Shown here: positions 54,881 through 63,827 of the stretch, one piece after another
Layout: each line of letters begins with the position of its first letter
Position numbering within the stretch: position 1 is the stretch's first letter
DNA from: UBA10649 sp964391765
GTDB taxonomy: Bacteria > Actinomycetota > Actinomycetes > S36-B12
DNA: 64,000 nt
Reading direction: 5' to 3'
Assembly (NCBI GenBank): GCA_964391765.1
Contig: CAYMNG010000001.1
Coordinates: 15,265-79,264, forward strand
Position numbers and translations under genes: made by a program
The notes under the pieces: model-generated
Told to the model about the DNA's origin: nothing
Seen by the model: only the letters and a program-made list of their open reading frames with translations
Database searches by the model: none

Positions 54881-55248
54881 GGCGACGGATCGTCGTGGTC
54901 GACGACGACGACGACGTCCGTCGGCTGTTGGTCATGAGCCTGGCGCGAGTCGGCGGGTACGACGTGCGCGAGGCGGATTCGGGCGCTGCCTGCCTGGCCG
55001 AGCTCGAGCGTGACCTCCCCGACCTCGTCGTCCTCGACGTGATGATGCCGGTCCTCGACGGCCCGGCGACCTTGGAGCTCATCCGCACCCACCCACTGAC
55101 CGAGCACCTGCCGGTGGTGTTCCTCACCGCCGGCGTCGTCGACTCCGATATCGAGCGTCTGCGGACGCTGCCGGTCTCCGGCGTCCTGCGCAAGCCGTTC
55201 GACCCGATGGCGCTGCCGGGCCAGGTCGCCGCGATCGCGGGCTGGTAG
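54877..55248 (+). CDS. Single-domain response regulator
   Basis: 123 aa from GTG 54877. A complete receiver with an acidic pocket (VVVDDDDDVRRLLV), phospho-Asp in LVVLDVMMPVLDGP, Thr in VFLTAG and Lys in LRKPFDP. There is no output domain, so it works by protein-protein contact or as a phosphate shuttle for the kinase encoded just upstream. Confidence 0.88.
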   Translation: MRRRIVVVDDDDDVRRLLVMSLARVGGYDVREADSGAACLAELERDLPDLVVLDVMMPVLDGPATLELIRTHPLTEHLPVVFLTAGVVDSDIERLRTLPVSGVLRKPFDPMALPGQVAAIAGW

Positions 55249-55279
55249 GTCGGCCGCCGCGCTGACGTAGGCTGCCGAA

Positions 55280-56611
55280 GTGCCCACCGCGCGCCTGACC
55301 GCCACCGTCCTCGCCGGATCGCTGCTCCTCCTCGCCGCGTGCGGGTCACCGTCGCCCGACGCGCCGACGACGACGTCGCCGGCCCCGTCGTCGGTCCCGT
55401 CCTCGGCCAGCGCGAGCCCGACGGTCGAACCGACGCCCGAACCGTCCGCCGCGGGTCCGACGACGACGGTCGCCGCGACGACCGTCGGCATGCACGTCGC
55501 CGGGGTCCAGGACGGCGCGTGGCCCGATCGCAACGTCCCGTTCGGCGCGCTGCGGCTGTGGGACTCGGGCACCGCGTGGTCCCAGGTCGAATCGACGAAG
55601 GGCACCTACAACTGGACTCTGCTCGACCGCGCGGTGAAGAACGCCGAGGCGCACAAGGTGAAGAACGTCCTGCTGGTCCTCGGCTCCACGCCGACGTGGA
55701 ACGCGCGCAAGGTGAAGCCCACCGACTACCCCGTCCCCGGCGCGGCGTCCGCACCCAAGGACGTCACCGCGTGGGACGACTTCGTCCGCGCCGTCGCGAC
55801 CCGGTACAAGGGCCGGATCCAGGCGTACCAGGTCTGGAACGAGGCGAGCTTGGGGATGTTCTGGAACGGGTCGCCAGAACTCATGGCCGACCTCACCAAG
55901 CGCGCGTACGACATCGTGAAGCAGGTCGATCCGAAGGCCACGGTGGTCGCGGCGAGCACGACGGTGCGACTGGACGGGGCGTTCACCCGCTTCTTCGGCC
56001 GGTACCTGGCGGCCCTGGGCGACCAGGGTTGGCCGGTCGACGTGTTCGCCGCGCACATGTACCCCAACAGTCGCGGGGACACCGATGTCCGCCGGTCGTA
56101 CATCGGTGCGGTGCACGACGCCCTCGCCGCCGCCGGCGCCCCGGACCGGCCGGTGTGGGACACCGAGTTGAACTACGGCCTCGCCGGTCCGGGTCCGACG
56201 AACCCCCATCAGGTCATCGCCGGGGCCAAGGCCCGCGACTGGGTCGTGCAGACGATGTTCGACTCCCTCGCCGGCGGGATCGCCCGGACGTACTGGTACA
56301 TCTGGACCCCACAGGCCTACCCGCTGCTCGGCCTCCAACTGACGAACGGGTCCGGTGGAGCGGCCGGGCTGCGGGTGTTCGAGCAGTGGGCGGTGGGTGC
56401 GTCGACCACCGGCTGCGTCGAGCAGGTTGACGTCGTTCAGTGCCCGTTCGACCGGGCCGGCGCGACGTCGATCGTCGTGTGGGCGCAGGCCGGCAGCCCC
56501 ACGCTGACACCCCCGGACGGATTCACGCAGGTGTGCACTACCGCGAACCGTTGCACGCCGATCACGGGCCCGGTCACGCTCTCGGCGACGCCGGTGCGTC
56601 TGGTCCCGTAG
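55280..56611 (+). CDS. Lipoprotein with GH39-like (clan GH-A) glycoside hydrolase domain
   Basis: 443 aa from GTG 55280; TAGGCT at 55268-55273 makes it leaderless. Lipobox LLLAAC, Thr/Pro/Ser linker (about 20-65), then a TIM barrel: FGALRLWDSGTAWSQVESTK, acid/base Glu in YQVWNEASLGMFW, nucleophile Glu in VWDTELNYG, YIWTPQ on strand 8. Clan GH-A placement is firm from the two glutamates; the substrate (xylan, arabinan or other) is not known. Surface-anchored. Confidence 0.8.
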   Translation: MPTARLTATVLAGSLLLLAACGSPSPDAPTTTSPAPSSVPSSASASPTVEPTPEPSAAGPTTTVAATTVGMHVAGVQDGAWPDRNVPFGALRLWDSGTAWSQVESTKGTYNWTLLDRAVKNAEAHKVKNVLLVLGSTPTWNARKVKPTDYPVPGAASAPKDVTAWDDFVRAVATRYKGRIQAYQVWNEASLGMFWNGSPELMADLTKRAYDIVKQVDPKATVVAASTTVRLDGAFTRFFGRYLAALGDQGWPVDVFAAHMYPNSRGDTDVRRSYIGAVHDALAAAGAPDRPVWDTELNYGLAGPGPTNPHQVIAGAKARDWVVQTMFDSLAGGIARTYWYIWTPQAYPLLGLQLTNGSGGAAGLRVFEQWAVGASTTGCVEQVDVVQCPFDRAGATSIVVWAQAGSPTLTPPDGFTQVCTTANRCTPITGPVTLSATPVRLVP

Positions 56612-56686
56612 ACCGTCGTCGCGCGGCTGCCACCACCTCGGCCTCGGTGCCGACCGCCGGGGTCCAGATGGTAGGTTCTTCCCCGC

Positions 56687-56758
<72 letters not shown>

Positions 56759-56763
56759 CCCGG

Positions 56764-56950
56764 GCAGGGCTACTGACCTGCGGCTGCTTCTCGAACAGAT
56801 CAGGCCAAGCGGCGTGGCCGAGGCCGAGCCACCGGTGAGTTTCGTGCTCACGGGTGGCACCAGCCTGAGGCGGGCCTTCGGGATCGTTGACCGGTTCGTC
56901 CTCCCGCGAGCTGGTGACCAAGGTCGGCCTCGCCGACCACGGCATCACCG
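56764..56950 (+). pseudogene. Remnant of an AbiEii-like nucleotidyltransferase toxin next to tRNA-Lys
   Basis: One frame reads LRLLLEQIRPSGVAEAEPPV, then FVLTGGTSLRRAFGIVDRF, which resembles the conserved start of AbiEii/AbiGii toxins (GG(T/S) nucleotidyltransferase motif). The expected SEDIDL follow-up is lost. A second frame then reads RELVTKVGLADHGITVPK to a stop. I infer a deletion remnant of a mobile defence gene. Confidence 0.45.
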
Positions 56951-56960
56951 TGCCGAAGTG

Positions 56961-57019
56961 CCGGTGTTGAGGTTTGACCCGGTCCGCGGCCAGGGAACCG
57001 AGTCAAACCTCAACACCGG
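56961..57019. repeat. Near-perfect palindromic intergenic element, copy C
   Basis: CCGGTGTTGAGGTTTGAC (56961-56978) and its exact complement (57002-57019) enclose a 23-base centre, with pairing extending inward. The TTGAG...TTTG...CGGTCC core links it to copies A and B. Confidence 0.65.
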
Positions 57020-57083
57020 CGACGAACCGGTCGCGCCGCTGCAGGTCGATGATTCTGCCGATGGGCGCGTGCGATCATTCGCC

Positions 57084-57458
57084 ATGACGATTCCCGTTTC
57101 CATCGCCGTCGCGATGTTCACCGTCACCGACCAGGACGAGGCCGTCGCCTTCTACACCGACCGGCTCGGCTGGGAGGTCCGCTCGGACGTGACCTGGGGG
57201 CACGGCGACGGTGCCGGCCGATGGGTCGAGGTCGCCCCACCGGGATCGACGGCGCGCCTGGCGCTCAACCCGCCGATGGGCGGGCAGCCCGGCGGCGGGT
57301 CGATCGGCGTCGCCGCCGCCGACCTCGACGCCGAGCGGGAGCGCCTGCGGGCCGCCGGCATCGAGCCGACCAACGAGATGCCCGGCGGCGGTCCGGTCCC
57401 GGCGATGTTCGCCATCCACGACCCCGACGAGAACTGGATCTGGGTCGTCGCGCGTTGA
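57084..57458 (+). CDS. VOC/glyoxalase-family protein
   Basis: 124 aa from ATG 57084. Two beta-alpha-beta-beta-beta units: FTVTDQDEAVAFYTDRLGWE and IGVAAADLDAERERLRAAGI, ending FAIHDPDENWIWVV with the metal Glu region. Could be a dioxygenase-, lyase- or resistance-type member; the substrate cannot be told. An LtrA gene follows 5 bases later. Confidence 0.85.
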   Translation: MTIPVSIAVAMFTVTDQDEAVAFYTDRLGWEVRSDVTWGHGDGAGRWVEVAPPGSTARLALNPPMGGQPGGGSIGVAAADLDAERERLRAAGIEPTNEMPGGGPVPAMFAIHDPDENWIWVVAR

Positions 57459-57463
57459 CCACG

Positions 57464-58606
57464 ATGACCGAGTCCGACCGGGATCGATTGCCCGTGTCGT
57501 GGTTCGAGTTGTTCTACGACCTCGTCGTCGTCGCCGGCCTCGTCGGCATCAACGGCTCGTTCCTCACCGATCCCGACCCACGGATGGCCGCGACCGCCAC
57601 GTCGGCCACCGCCGCCCTGTACGTCGCGTGGCTGCTGACGACCCTGGTCAACAACCGCTTCCCCGACACCGACGCCACTCGCCGCGTGCTCATGCTGTGC
57701 CAGATGGCGTGCGTCGTCGTCGCCGCACTCGCCGTCGACCAGCGCGAGGGCCTGCGAGGTGTGCACGGCCTGATCGCGTTCGCGGTCGCACTGCTCACCG
57801 TCGGCGCGATGATCGTCCATGCGACCCGCGGCGCCCGGCCGATGACGCGGGCGGATCGGATCGCCACCGTCGCGGTGAGCGCCGGCGCGGTACTCGCGGT
57901 CGTGGCGACCGCGTGGTCCCCGCAGTGGCTGTGGGCCGGGCTGCTCGCCGCCTCGGAGGTCGCCGCCGTGCCGATCGTCATCGCCTGGCGCGACGTCGGC
58001 CTCGAACCCCGACATCTCGGCGAACGGATGGGGCTGCTCGTCCTCATGGTCCTCGGCCTGGGCTTCGGCCAGCTCGTCGTCGACCTGTCCGGGGCGGACA
58101 CGATCCCCGACGTGCGCTTCTTCGTCCTGATGTTCGTCCTGATGTTCGTCGTGTGGTGGCTGTACTTCGGTCTGGACCTCACCGAGGACTCGACCTGGGT
58201 CGGTCGGCCGTCGTGGTACCTGGCCCACTTCCTGCTGGTGGTCGGCATCGCCGGAATCGGCGACGTCATGGCCGCGCTCAGTGCCTCCCAGTCGCGTGGA
58301 CCACTGGTCGACGGCGCCGCGTACCTCGGCCTCACCGTCGCCGCGCTGCTGTTGGGCATCGCTGCTCTGGTGCGAGCACACGACCGCCTCGGCCGCATGG
58401 GCGTCGGCGTGCTGGTCGGGACCGCGATCGCCGTCGTCGTCTACGACGCCGTCGCCGACGTCACCGACGCGCACGACCTGCGGCTGGCCGCGCTGATCAG
58501 CACGGTCGCGGTGACCGTCGCCGCCCTCGCACTGGCCACCGTGCGGCGGCGCCGAGACGCTTCTGATCTCGAAACGACATCTCGAAATACAAGACAAGTG
58601 CCCTAG
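57464..58606 (+). CDS. Low temperature requirement protein A (LtrA) family membrane protein
   Basis: 380 aa from ATG 57464. VSWFELFYDLVVVAGLVGIN near the N-terminus is the LtrA signature, and ten or so membrane helices follow. The biochemical role of the family is not known. Possibly co-transcribed with the VOC gene. Confidence 0.85.
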   Translation: MTESDRDRLPVSWFELFYDLVVVAGLVGINGSFLTDPDPRMAATATSATAALYVAWLLTTLVNNRFPDTDATRRVLMLCQMACVVVAALAVDQREGLRGVHGLIAFAVALLTVGAMIVHATRGARPMTRADRIATVAVSAGAVLAVVATAWSPQWLWAGLLAASEVAAVPIVIAWRDVGLEPRHLGERMGLLVLMVLGLGFGQLVVDLSGADTIPDVRFFVLMFVLMFVVWWLYFGLDLTEDSTWVGRPSWYLAHFLLVVGIAGIGDVMAALSASQSRGPLVDGAAYLGLTVAALLLGIAALVRAHDRLGRMGVGVLVGTAIAVVVYDAVADVTDAHDLRLAALISTVAVTVAALALATVRRRRDASDLETTSRNTRQVP

Positions 58607-58652
58607 TCCTGCCTAGGCTGCCCGGATCCACACCGGGACGTTGGTCCCGGTG
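58591..58652 (+). promoter_or_regulatory. phoX promoter and palindrome
   Basis: AAGACA (58591-58596), 17 bases, TAGGCT (58614-58619). Just downstream CACCGGGAC and GTCCCGGTG flank GTTG (58631-58652). The core GGGACGTTGGTCC differs by one base from the DosR-like box at 23153-23165. Confidence 0.55.
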
Positions 58653-58677
58653 GTACTCGCCACCTGGAGGAGGAACC

Positions 58678-60276
58678 ATGAGCGAGCACCTGACCCGGCG
58701 GGGCTTCCTGGGCCGGTCCGCGGCCGTCGCCGGCACGACGGTCGTCGCCGTCGGCCTCGCCGATCTGCTCACGAACACCGCAACCGCCGCAGCCGTCGAC
58801 CCCGACCAGCGCGCTCGTGGCCGGCTGCGCGCCGGCGCGTCACCGTACGGGGCGTTGCGTCCCACCGCGGACCAGTCCGGCACCGCCTGGCTCGCGCTAC
58901 CGGCCGGATTCCGCTACGTGACGTTCAGCCACACCGGCACGCCGATGTCCGACGGGACGTTGACCCCGCAGAACCACGACGGAATGCGGGCCTTCCGCGC
59001 GATCGGCAAGAACGGCGGCCACGTCGTGCGACTCGTGCGCAACCACGAGATCACCGCGAGCAAGCCGTCGGCGAACGTGCCGTTCCCGGTGACCGGACCG
59101 GAGGACGTCCGGTACGACGCGCTCGCCAAGGGCGGCACGGTCACCGTCGACTTCGACCTGCGCACCGGCCGCGTACTACGCGACCACGTCAGCAGCGCCG
59201 GCACGCTGTACAACTGCAGCGGCGGCGTCGGCCTCGACGGCCGGACCTGGCTGACGTGCGAGGAGACGACGCACGGCAAGAACCGCGGCTACGCCCAGGA
59301 CCACGGGTACGTCTTCCAGGTGCCGGTGAGCACGCCCGATGGCCTGCCCCGCAAGGGCGAGCCGATACGGGCGATGGGCCGGTTCAATCACGAGGCCGTC
59401 GTGGCCGACCCGCGCACGGGGATCCACTACCTCACCGAGGACCGGTTCGGGTCGGCGTGCGGGTTCTACCGGTTCGTCCCGAACAACCCGCGGAACCTGA
59501 TCGAGGGCGGCACGTTGCAGATGCTCGCGATCGCCGGCCAGGACCACTACGACACGCGCAAGGGCCAGCGCGTCGACCGCGAACTGCCCGTGCGGTGGGT
59601 CACGATCCCCGAGCCGGACGCCGGGTTCGACGACACCGGCGACTTCACTAAGACCCCCTACCGGATGGCCCTGGGCAAGGTCAGCGGCCAGGGGTTCGCC
59701 GGCGGCGCCGCCGCGTTCGACCGGCTCGAGGGCGCGATCTGGTCGGGCAGCTCGGTGTTCTTCACCTCGACCAGCGGCGGCGACGTCCCGCAGAACGCGC
59801 CCAACGCGTTCCTCGACGAGTTCAGCGGCGCCGAGTACGTGCCCGGGTACGGCCAGGTATGGGAGTACCGGCCCGGACGTCGCGGCGGGGGGACGCTCCG
59901 GCTGGCGTACGAGTCCCCCGGCAACACGGTCCTGGACTCCCCCGACGGAGTGACGATGACACCGCGCGGCGGGCTGCTGTTGTGCGAGGACGACACGGCG
60001 TGGACCGACGGTGACACCCACCCGCTCGCGCCGGGGATCATCAACCCCAACCGCCTGGTCGGGCTCGGGCCGAACGGACGCGCCTTCGACTTCGCGGTGC
60101 AGATCGTCCCGCTGACCCCGAACGCCGAGAAGGGCGGGTCGACGAGCAACGAGTTCGCCGGCGCGACGTTCAGCCCGGACGGGTCGACGCTGTTCGTCAA
60201 CCTCTACGGCAACGGCGAGGCGGGTACCGGGATGACCGCGGCGATCACCGGCCCCTGGCGGCGCGGACCGCTGTAG
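58678..60276 (+). CDS. PhoX-family (DUF839) alkaline phosphatase, Tat-exported
   Basis: 532 aa from ATG 58678 behind GGAGGAGGAA. The twin-arginine signal is LTRRGFLGRSAAVAGTTVV, with a cut near ATAAA. PhoX/DUF839 features: VRLVRNHEITASKPSANVPF, GRFNHEAVVADPRTGIHYLT, YESPGNTVLDSPDGVTMTPR, NEFAGATFSPDGSTLFVNLY. The family uses Ca2+ (and Fe) to release phosphate from organic esters outside the cell. Confidence 0.88.
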   Translation: MSEHLTRRGFLGRSAAVAGTTVVAVGLADLLTNTATAAAVDPDQRARGRLRAGASPYGALRPTADQSGTAWLALPAGFRYVTFSHTGTPMSDGTLTPQNHDGMRAFRAIGKNGGHVVRLVRNHEITASKPSANVPFPVTGPEDVRYDALAKGGTVTVDFDLRTGRVLRDHVSSAGTLYNCSGGVGLDGRTWLTCEETTHGKNRGYAQDHGYVFQVPVSTPDGLPRKGEPIRAMGRFNHEAVVADPRTGIHYLTEDRFGSACGFYRFVPNNPRNLIEGGTLQMLAIAGQDHYDTRKGQRVDRELPVRWVTIPEPDAGFDDTGDFTKTPYRMALGKVSGQGFAGGAAAFDRLEGAIWSGSSVFFTSTSGGDVPQNAPNAFLDEFSGAEYVPGYGQVWEYRPGRRGGGTLRLAYESPGNTVLDSPDGVTMTPRGGLLLCEDDTAWTDGDTHPLAPGIINPNRLVGLGPNGRAFDFAVQIVPLTPNAEKGGSTSNEFAGATFSPDGSTLFVNLYGNGEAGTGMTAAITGPWRRGPL

Positions 60277-60293
60277 TCCCGCGGCCGCGCGCG

Positions 60294-60335
60294 CCTCGGG
60301 CACCGGCGACTACAGATACAGCCCGGTGCCCGAGG
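60294..60335 (+). terminator. Hairpin terminator after phoX
   Basis: CCTCGGGCACCGG (60294-60306) and CCGGTGCCCGAGG (60323-60335) form a perfect 13-bp stem with a 16-base loop, 18 bases past the stop. Its right arm lies inside the 3' end of the convergent GroES-like gene. Confidence 0.55.
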
Positions 60336-60681
60336 TGCTGTGCCGGCTCGCGGCGACCGCGTGCACGTCGCGCTCGCGCAACAGCACGTAGTCGATGCCC
60401 TGCAGTTCGACCTGACCGCGGTCCTCGGGCTCGAACAGGACCCGGTCGCCGACCTCCACGCTGCGCACGTTAGGCCCGACCGCGACGACGCGCGCCCACG
60501 ACAGGCGCCGGCCGACCTGCGCGGTCGCCGGGATGACGATGCCGCCCATCGAACGCCGCTCGCGTCCGTCGGCGTCCTCACGGACGAGCACGCGATCGTG
60601 CAGCAACCGGATCGGGACGGAACCGTCCGGCCGGGGCGTGGTGTCCGGACTCGCGGCCGGGTCGGTGTCGGTCGTCGGCAT
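60310..60681 (-). CDS. GroES-like co-chaperonin (Cpn10 fold), stand-alone
   Basis: 123 aa from ATG 60681. The core matches Cpn10: IRLLHDRVLVREDADGRERR, SMGGIVIPATAQ, VVAVGPNVRSVEVGDRVLFE, and VELQGIDYVLLRERDVHAV. A 24-residue acidic leader is unusual, and no groEL lies beside it, so it may be an accessory rather than the housekeeping GroES. Four bases after the DUF3618 gene. Confidence 0.8.
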   Translation of the reverse strand: MPTTDTDPAASPDTTPRPDGSVPIRLLHDRVLVREDADGRERRSMGGIVIPATAQVGRRLSWARVVAVGPNVRSVEVGDRVLFEPEDRGQVELQGIDYVLLRERDVHAVAASRHSTSGTGLYL

Positions 60682-60685
60682 CGGG

Positions 60686-60952
60686 CTAGCGCCTGCGCAG
60701 GACGCGGCGGACGACGACGAACCCGACGACGACGCCGACCGCGATCACGACCCGCTCGGGTCGGACACCGCCGTACTCGTCGGTGAACCACCCCAGGGCC
60801 GATCGGCCGGCCCGCTTCGCCAGGGCCGGCGGGGTCGTCGCGGCTCGCAGTTCGCCCAGCGACGCGACCAGGTCTGCGCGGGCGGCGGCGATCTCGGCCT
60901 GCAGGGCGCCCGGACTCGCGGCCGTGGGCGGCGCTAGGGCAGCGTCGGTCAT
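60686..60952 (-). CDS. DUF3618-family small membrane protein
   Basis: 88 aa from ATG 60952. ALQAEIAAARADLVASLGEL is the DUF3618 signature, ending in a membrane helix (VVIAVGVVVGFVVVRRVLRR). These proteins usually accompany DUF1269/holin-like membrane stress genes; here the partner is a GroES-like gene. Confidence 0.8.
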   Translation of the reverse strand: MTDAALAPPTAASPGALQAEIAAARADLVASLGELRAATTPPALAKRAGRSALGWFTDEYGGVRPERVVIAVGVVVGFVVVRRVLRRR

Positions 60953-61050
60953 AGCCGCACACCCTACGCGACCGGGCCGATTCGTCCTCGGTCGCCGTGG
61001 CCGTCCGGCAAGATGGTTCCGCCCGCACCCGACAGCCGACTGGAGGATCC

Positions 61051-61518
61051 ATGCGCCTGGCCCCCGGTGATCCCGCCCCCGACTTCGACCTCGAGGACCA
61101 GTCCGGCGACCGCGTCCGACTCGCCGACCTGCGCGGGCAGCGCGTCGTCCTGTACGCCTACCCGGCCGCGATGACGCCGGGGTGCACCACTCAGGCATGC
61201 GACTTCCGCGACAATCTCGCGGCCTTCACCGGCGACGGGTACACCGTGCTCGGCCTGAGCCCGGACAAGCCCGCGAAGCTCACGAAGTTCGCCGAGCGGG
61301 ACGCGCTGCCGTTCCGCCTGCTGTCCGACCCCGACAAGACCGTCCTCGCCGAGTACGGCGCCTTCGGCGAGAAGAAGCTGTACGGCAAGGTCGTCACCGG
61401 TGTCATCCGGTCGACGTTCGTCATCGACCCCGACGGGCGGATCGAGCACGCGTTCTACAACGTCAAGGCGACCGGCCACGTCGCCAAGCTCATGCGTGAC
61501 CTCGGGGTAGGGGCGTGA
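61051..61518 (+). CDS. bcp: Thioredoxin-dependent peroxiredoxin (Bcp/PrxQ)
   Basis: 155 aa from ATG 61051 behind TGGAGGA. PGDPAPDFDLEDQSGDRVRL, then AMTPGCTTQACDFRD with peroxidatic and resolving cysteines four residues apart, as in the alpha-helical PrxQ type. Reduces hydroperoxides using thioredoxin. Overlaps the next gene by GTGA. Confidence 0.92.
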   Translation: MRLAPGDPAPDFDLEDQSGDRVRLADLRGQRVVLYAYPAAMTPGCTTQACDFRDNLAAFTGDGYTVLGLSPDKPAKLTKFAERDALPFRLLSDPDKTVLAEYGAFGEKKLYGKVVTGVIRSTFVIDPDGRIEHAFYNVKATGHVAKLMRDLGVGA

Positions 61519-62384
61519 GGGCACCGGTCGACGTCGTCGAAGCCGGCCTCGTCGACGCCGACGCGGTCGAGCGGTACCGCGCGGACGGCTGCGTCGTCGT
61601 GCGCGGCCTGTTCGATCCCGACGAGGTCGAGACGCTGCGCACCGGGATCGAGCGCAACCTCGCCGACCCCGGGCCGCTCTTCGCGGTCGCCAGCCGGGCC
61701 GACGACCCCGGCCGGTTCGTCGAGGACTTCTGCAACTGGCAGCGGATCGAGGAGTTCGGACGGATCGCGTTCGACTCCCGGGCGGCCGACGTCGCGGCGG
61801 CGCTCATGGGTGGGCGGACGGTTCGGCTGTACCACGACCACCTGCTGGTCAAGGAGCCGGGCACGCGCCAGCCGACGCCGTGGCACCAGGACCAGCCGTA
61901 CTACAACGTGGACGGGTTCGACAACGTCTCGATGTGGGCGCCGGTCGACCCCGTCGCCGCGGAGTCGACCTTGGAGTTCTGGGCCGGCTCGCACCGCGCC
62001 GGCTGGCTGATGCCGCGCACGTTCCTCAGCGAGCAGGCCCGGTGGTTCCCCGAGGGATCGCTCGGCGAGATCCCCGACATCGAGGCCGACCGCGCCGCGT
62101 ACGACATCCGCGCCTGGCCGATCGAACCCGGGGACGCCGTGTTCTTCCACATGCTCACCGCGCACCACGCCTACGGCGTGCCCGGGACCGCACGACGCCG
62201 GGTCTTCTCGCTGCGGTTCCTCGGCGACGACGCCACCCACGCGCCCCGCACGTGGCGCACGTCGCCGCCGTTCGAGACACTGGCCGACGAACTGCCGGCC
62301 GGCGCCGCGATGGACCACCCGCTGTTCCCGGTGCTGCGCCGGGCACCGGGGGAACCGCCGGCTACCCCGCGTCGATCTGCATGA
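61515..62384 (+). CDS. Phytanoyl-CoA dioxygenase-family Fe(II)/2-oxoglutarate oxygenase
   Basis: 289 aa from GTG 61515. The iron site is HxD in TPWHQDQPYYNVDG and a distal His in MLTAHHAYGVPGTARRRVFS, with Arg for 2-oxoglutarate. VRLYHDHLLVKEPG and STLEFWAGSHRAGWL fit the PhyH family. Substrate unknown. The last 23 bases overlap the convergent aldehyde dehydrogenase gene. Confidence 0.85.
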   Translation: MRAPVDVVEAGLVDADAVERYRADGCVVVRGLFDPDEVETLRTGIERNLADPGPLFAVASRADDPGRFVEDFCNWQRIEEFGRIAFDSRAADVAAALMGGRTVRLYHDHLLVKEPGTRQPTPWHQDQPYYNVDGFDNVSMWAPVDPVAAESTLEFWAGSHRAGWLMPRTFLSEQARWFPEGSLGEIPDIEADRAAYDIRAWPIEPGDAVFFHMLTAHHAYGVPGTARRRVFSLRFLGDDATHAPRTWRTSPPFETLADELPAGAAMDHPLFPVLRRAPGEPPATPRRSA

Positions 62385-63798
62385 CGACGGCCTTCGGCTC
62401 GGTCATGAACTCGCGGCTGTAGTTGCCGCCCTCGCGGCCCATCCCGGAGTCGCCCACCCCGCCGAACGGGGCACGCAGGTCGCGGATGAAGAAGCAGTTG
62501 ACCCAGACGGTTCCGGCGCGCAGCGCGGCCGCCATCCGGTGGGCGCGGGACAGGTTCTCGGTGAAGACCATCGCGTTCAGGCCGTACCGCGTGGCGTTCG
62601 CGAGCGCGAGCGCCTCGGCCTCGGTCTCGAACTTCGTCGCGACGACGACCGGCCCGAAGATCTCCTCGCGGACGACGCGGGCGTCGGCCGGGGCACCGGT
62701 GATGATCGTCGGCCTGACCCCCCACCCCTCGGCGAGCCCGCCGGTGATGACCTGGCCACCGCCCAGCGACGCCGGGTCCAGGTAGGACTGCACCTTGGTG
62801 AAGTGCTCCTTGCTCGCGAGCGCACCGGAGAACTGGGTCCCCTCGTCCTTGGGGTCGCCGACGACGAGTGCCTCCGCGGCCGACTTGTACCGGCGCACGA
62901 ACTCGTCGTAGATCCCGGCCTGGACGTACAGCCGGGAGCCGGCCAAGCAGACCTGCCCGGCGTTGCGGAAGATCGACTCGATCGCCCAGTGGACGGCGTT
63001 GTCGAGGTCGGCGTCGTCGAAGACGATGTTCGCGCCCTTGCCGCCGAGTTCCAGGCTGACCGGGGTGAGGTTCGCCGCCGCGACGGCGGTGATGACCTTG
63101 CCCGTCCCGGACTCCCCGGTGAAGGTGATCCGGTCGACGTCGGGGTTGGTGGTCAGCGCCGCCCCCGCCGAGTCCGGCCCGTAGCCGTGGACGACGTTGA
63201 GGACGCCCGGCGGGAAGCCCGCCTCGATCGCCAGTCGGGCGACGAGGGTCATCGACACCGGCGTGTCCTCGGCGGGCTTTAGCACCACCGTGTTGCCCCA
63301 GGCCAGCGCCGGGGCGATCTTCCAGGTCGCGAGCATGATCGGGAAGTTCCACGGCGAGATCGCCGCGACGACGCCGGCCGGGTCGTAGCGGGTGTACGCA
63401 TGATGTCCGGTGTCCATCGGCAGACACTCCGCGGCGGTGATCCGCGCGTGGTCGGCGAAGAACCGGAAGTTCCACACACTGCGTGCGACGTCGTGGCGCG
63501 CTTGCACGATCGGCTTGCCCATGTCGCGGGTGTCGGCCATCGCCAGTTCCTCGGCGTGCTCCTCCATCAGGTCGGCGAGCCGGTGGATGAGCGCGTGCCG
63601 CGCGTCGTAGCCCATGCGGGGCCACGGGCCGGTGTCGAACGCCCGCCGCGCCGCGGCGACCGCCCGATCGGCGTCCTCCTTGCCACCGCAGGCGATCGTC
63701 GCCCACACCTCGCGCGTGTACGGGTCGACGTCGTCCATCGTCGCACCGCCGATCGACGCGACCTCCTGACCGTCGATGACGTGCCCGTAGAACTCCAT
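62362..63798 (-). CDS. Aldehyde dehydrogenase, probably 2-hydroxymuconic semialdehyde type
   Basis: 478 aa from ATG 63798. NAD-dependent ALDH motifs: ISPWNFPIMLATWKIAPALA, SLELGGKGANIVFDDADLDN (general-base Glu) and NAGQVCLAGSR (catalytic Cys). The neighbouring 4-hydroxy-2-oxovalerate aldolase suggests a catechol meta-cleavage pathway, in which this enzyme would oxidise 2-hydroxymuconate semialdehyde. Family firm, substrate inferred from context. Confidence 0.85.
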   Translation of the reverse strand: MEFYGHVIDGQEVASIGGATMDDVDPYTREVWATIACGGKEDADRAVAAARRAFDTGPWPRMGYDARHALIHRLADLMEEHAEELAMADTRDMGKPIVQARHDVARSVWNFRFFADHARITAAECLPMDTGHHAYTRYDPAGVVAAISPWNFPIMLATWKIAPALAWGNTVVLKPAEDTPVSMTLVARLAIEAGFPPGVLNVVHGYGPDSAGAALTTNPDVDRITFTGESGTGKVITAVAAANLTPVSLELGGKGANIVFDDADLDNAVHWAIESIFRNAGQVCLAGSRLYVQAGIYDEFVRRYKSAAEALVVGDPKDEGTQFSGALASKEHFTKVQSYLDPASLGGGQVITGGLAEGWGVRPTIITGAPADARVVREEIFGPVVVATKFETEAEALALANATRYGLNAMVFTENLSRAHRMAAALRAGTVWVNCFFIRDLRAPFGGVGDSGMGREGGNYSREFMTEPKAVVMQIDAG

Positions 63799-63827
63799 GG
63801 CCTGCTTCCCCTTCGGTCGGAATGCGG

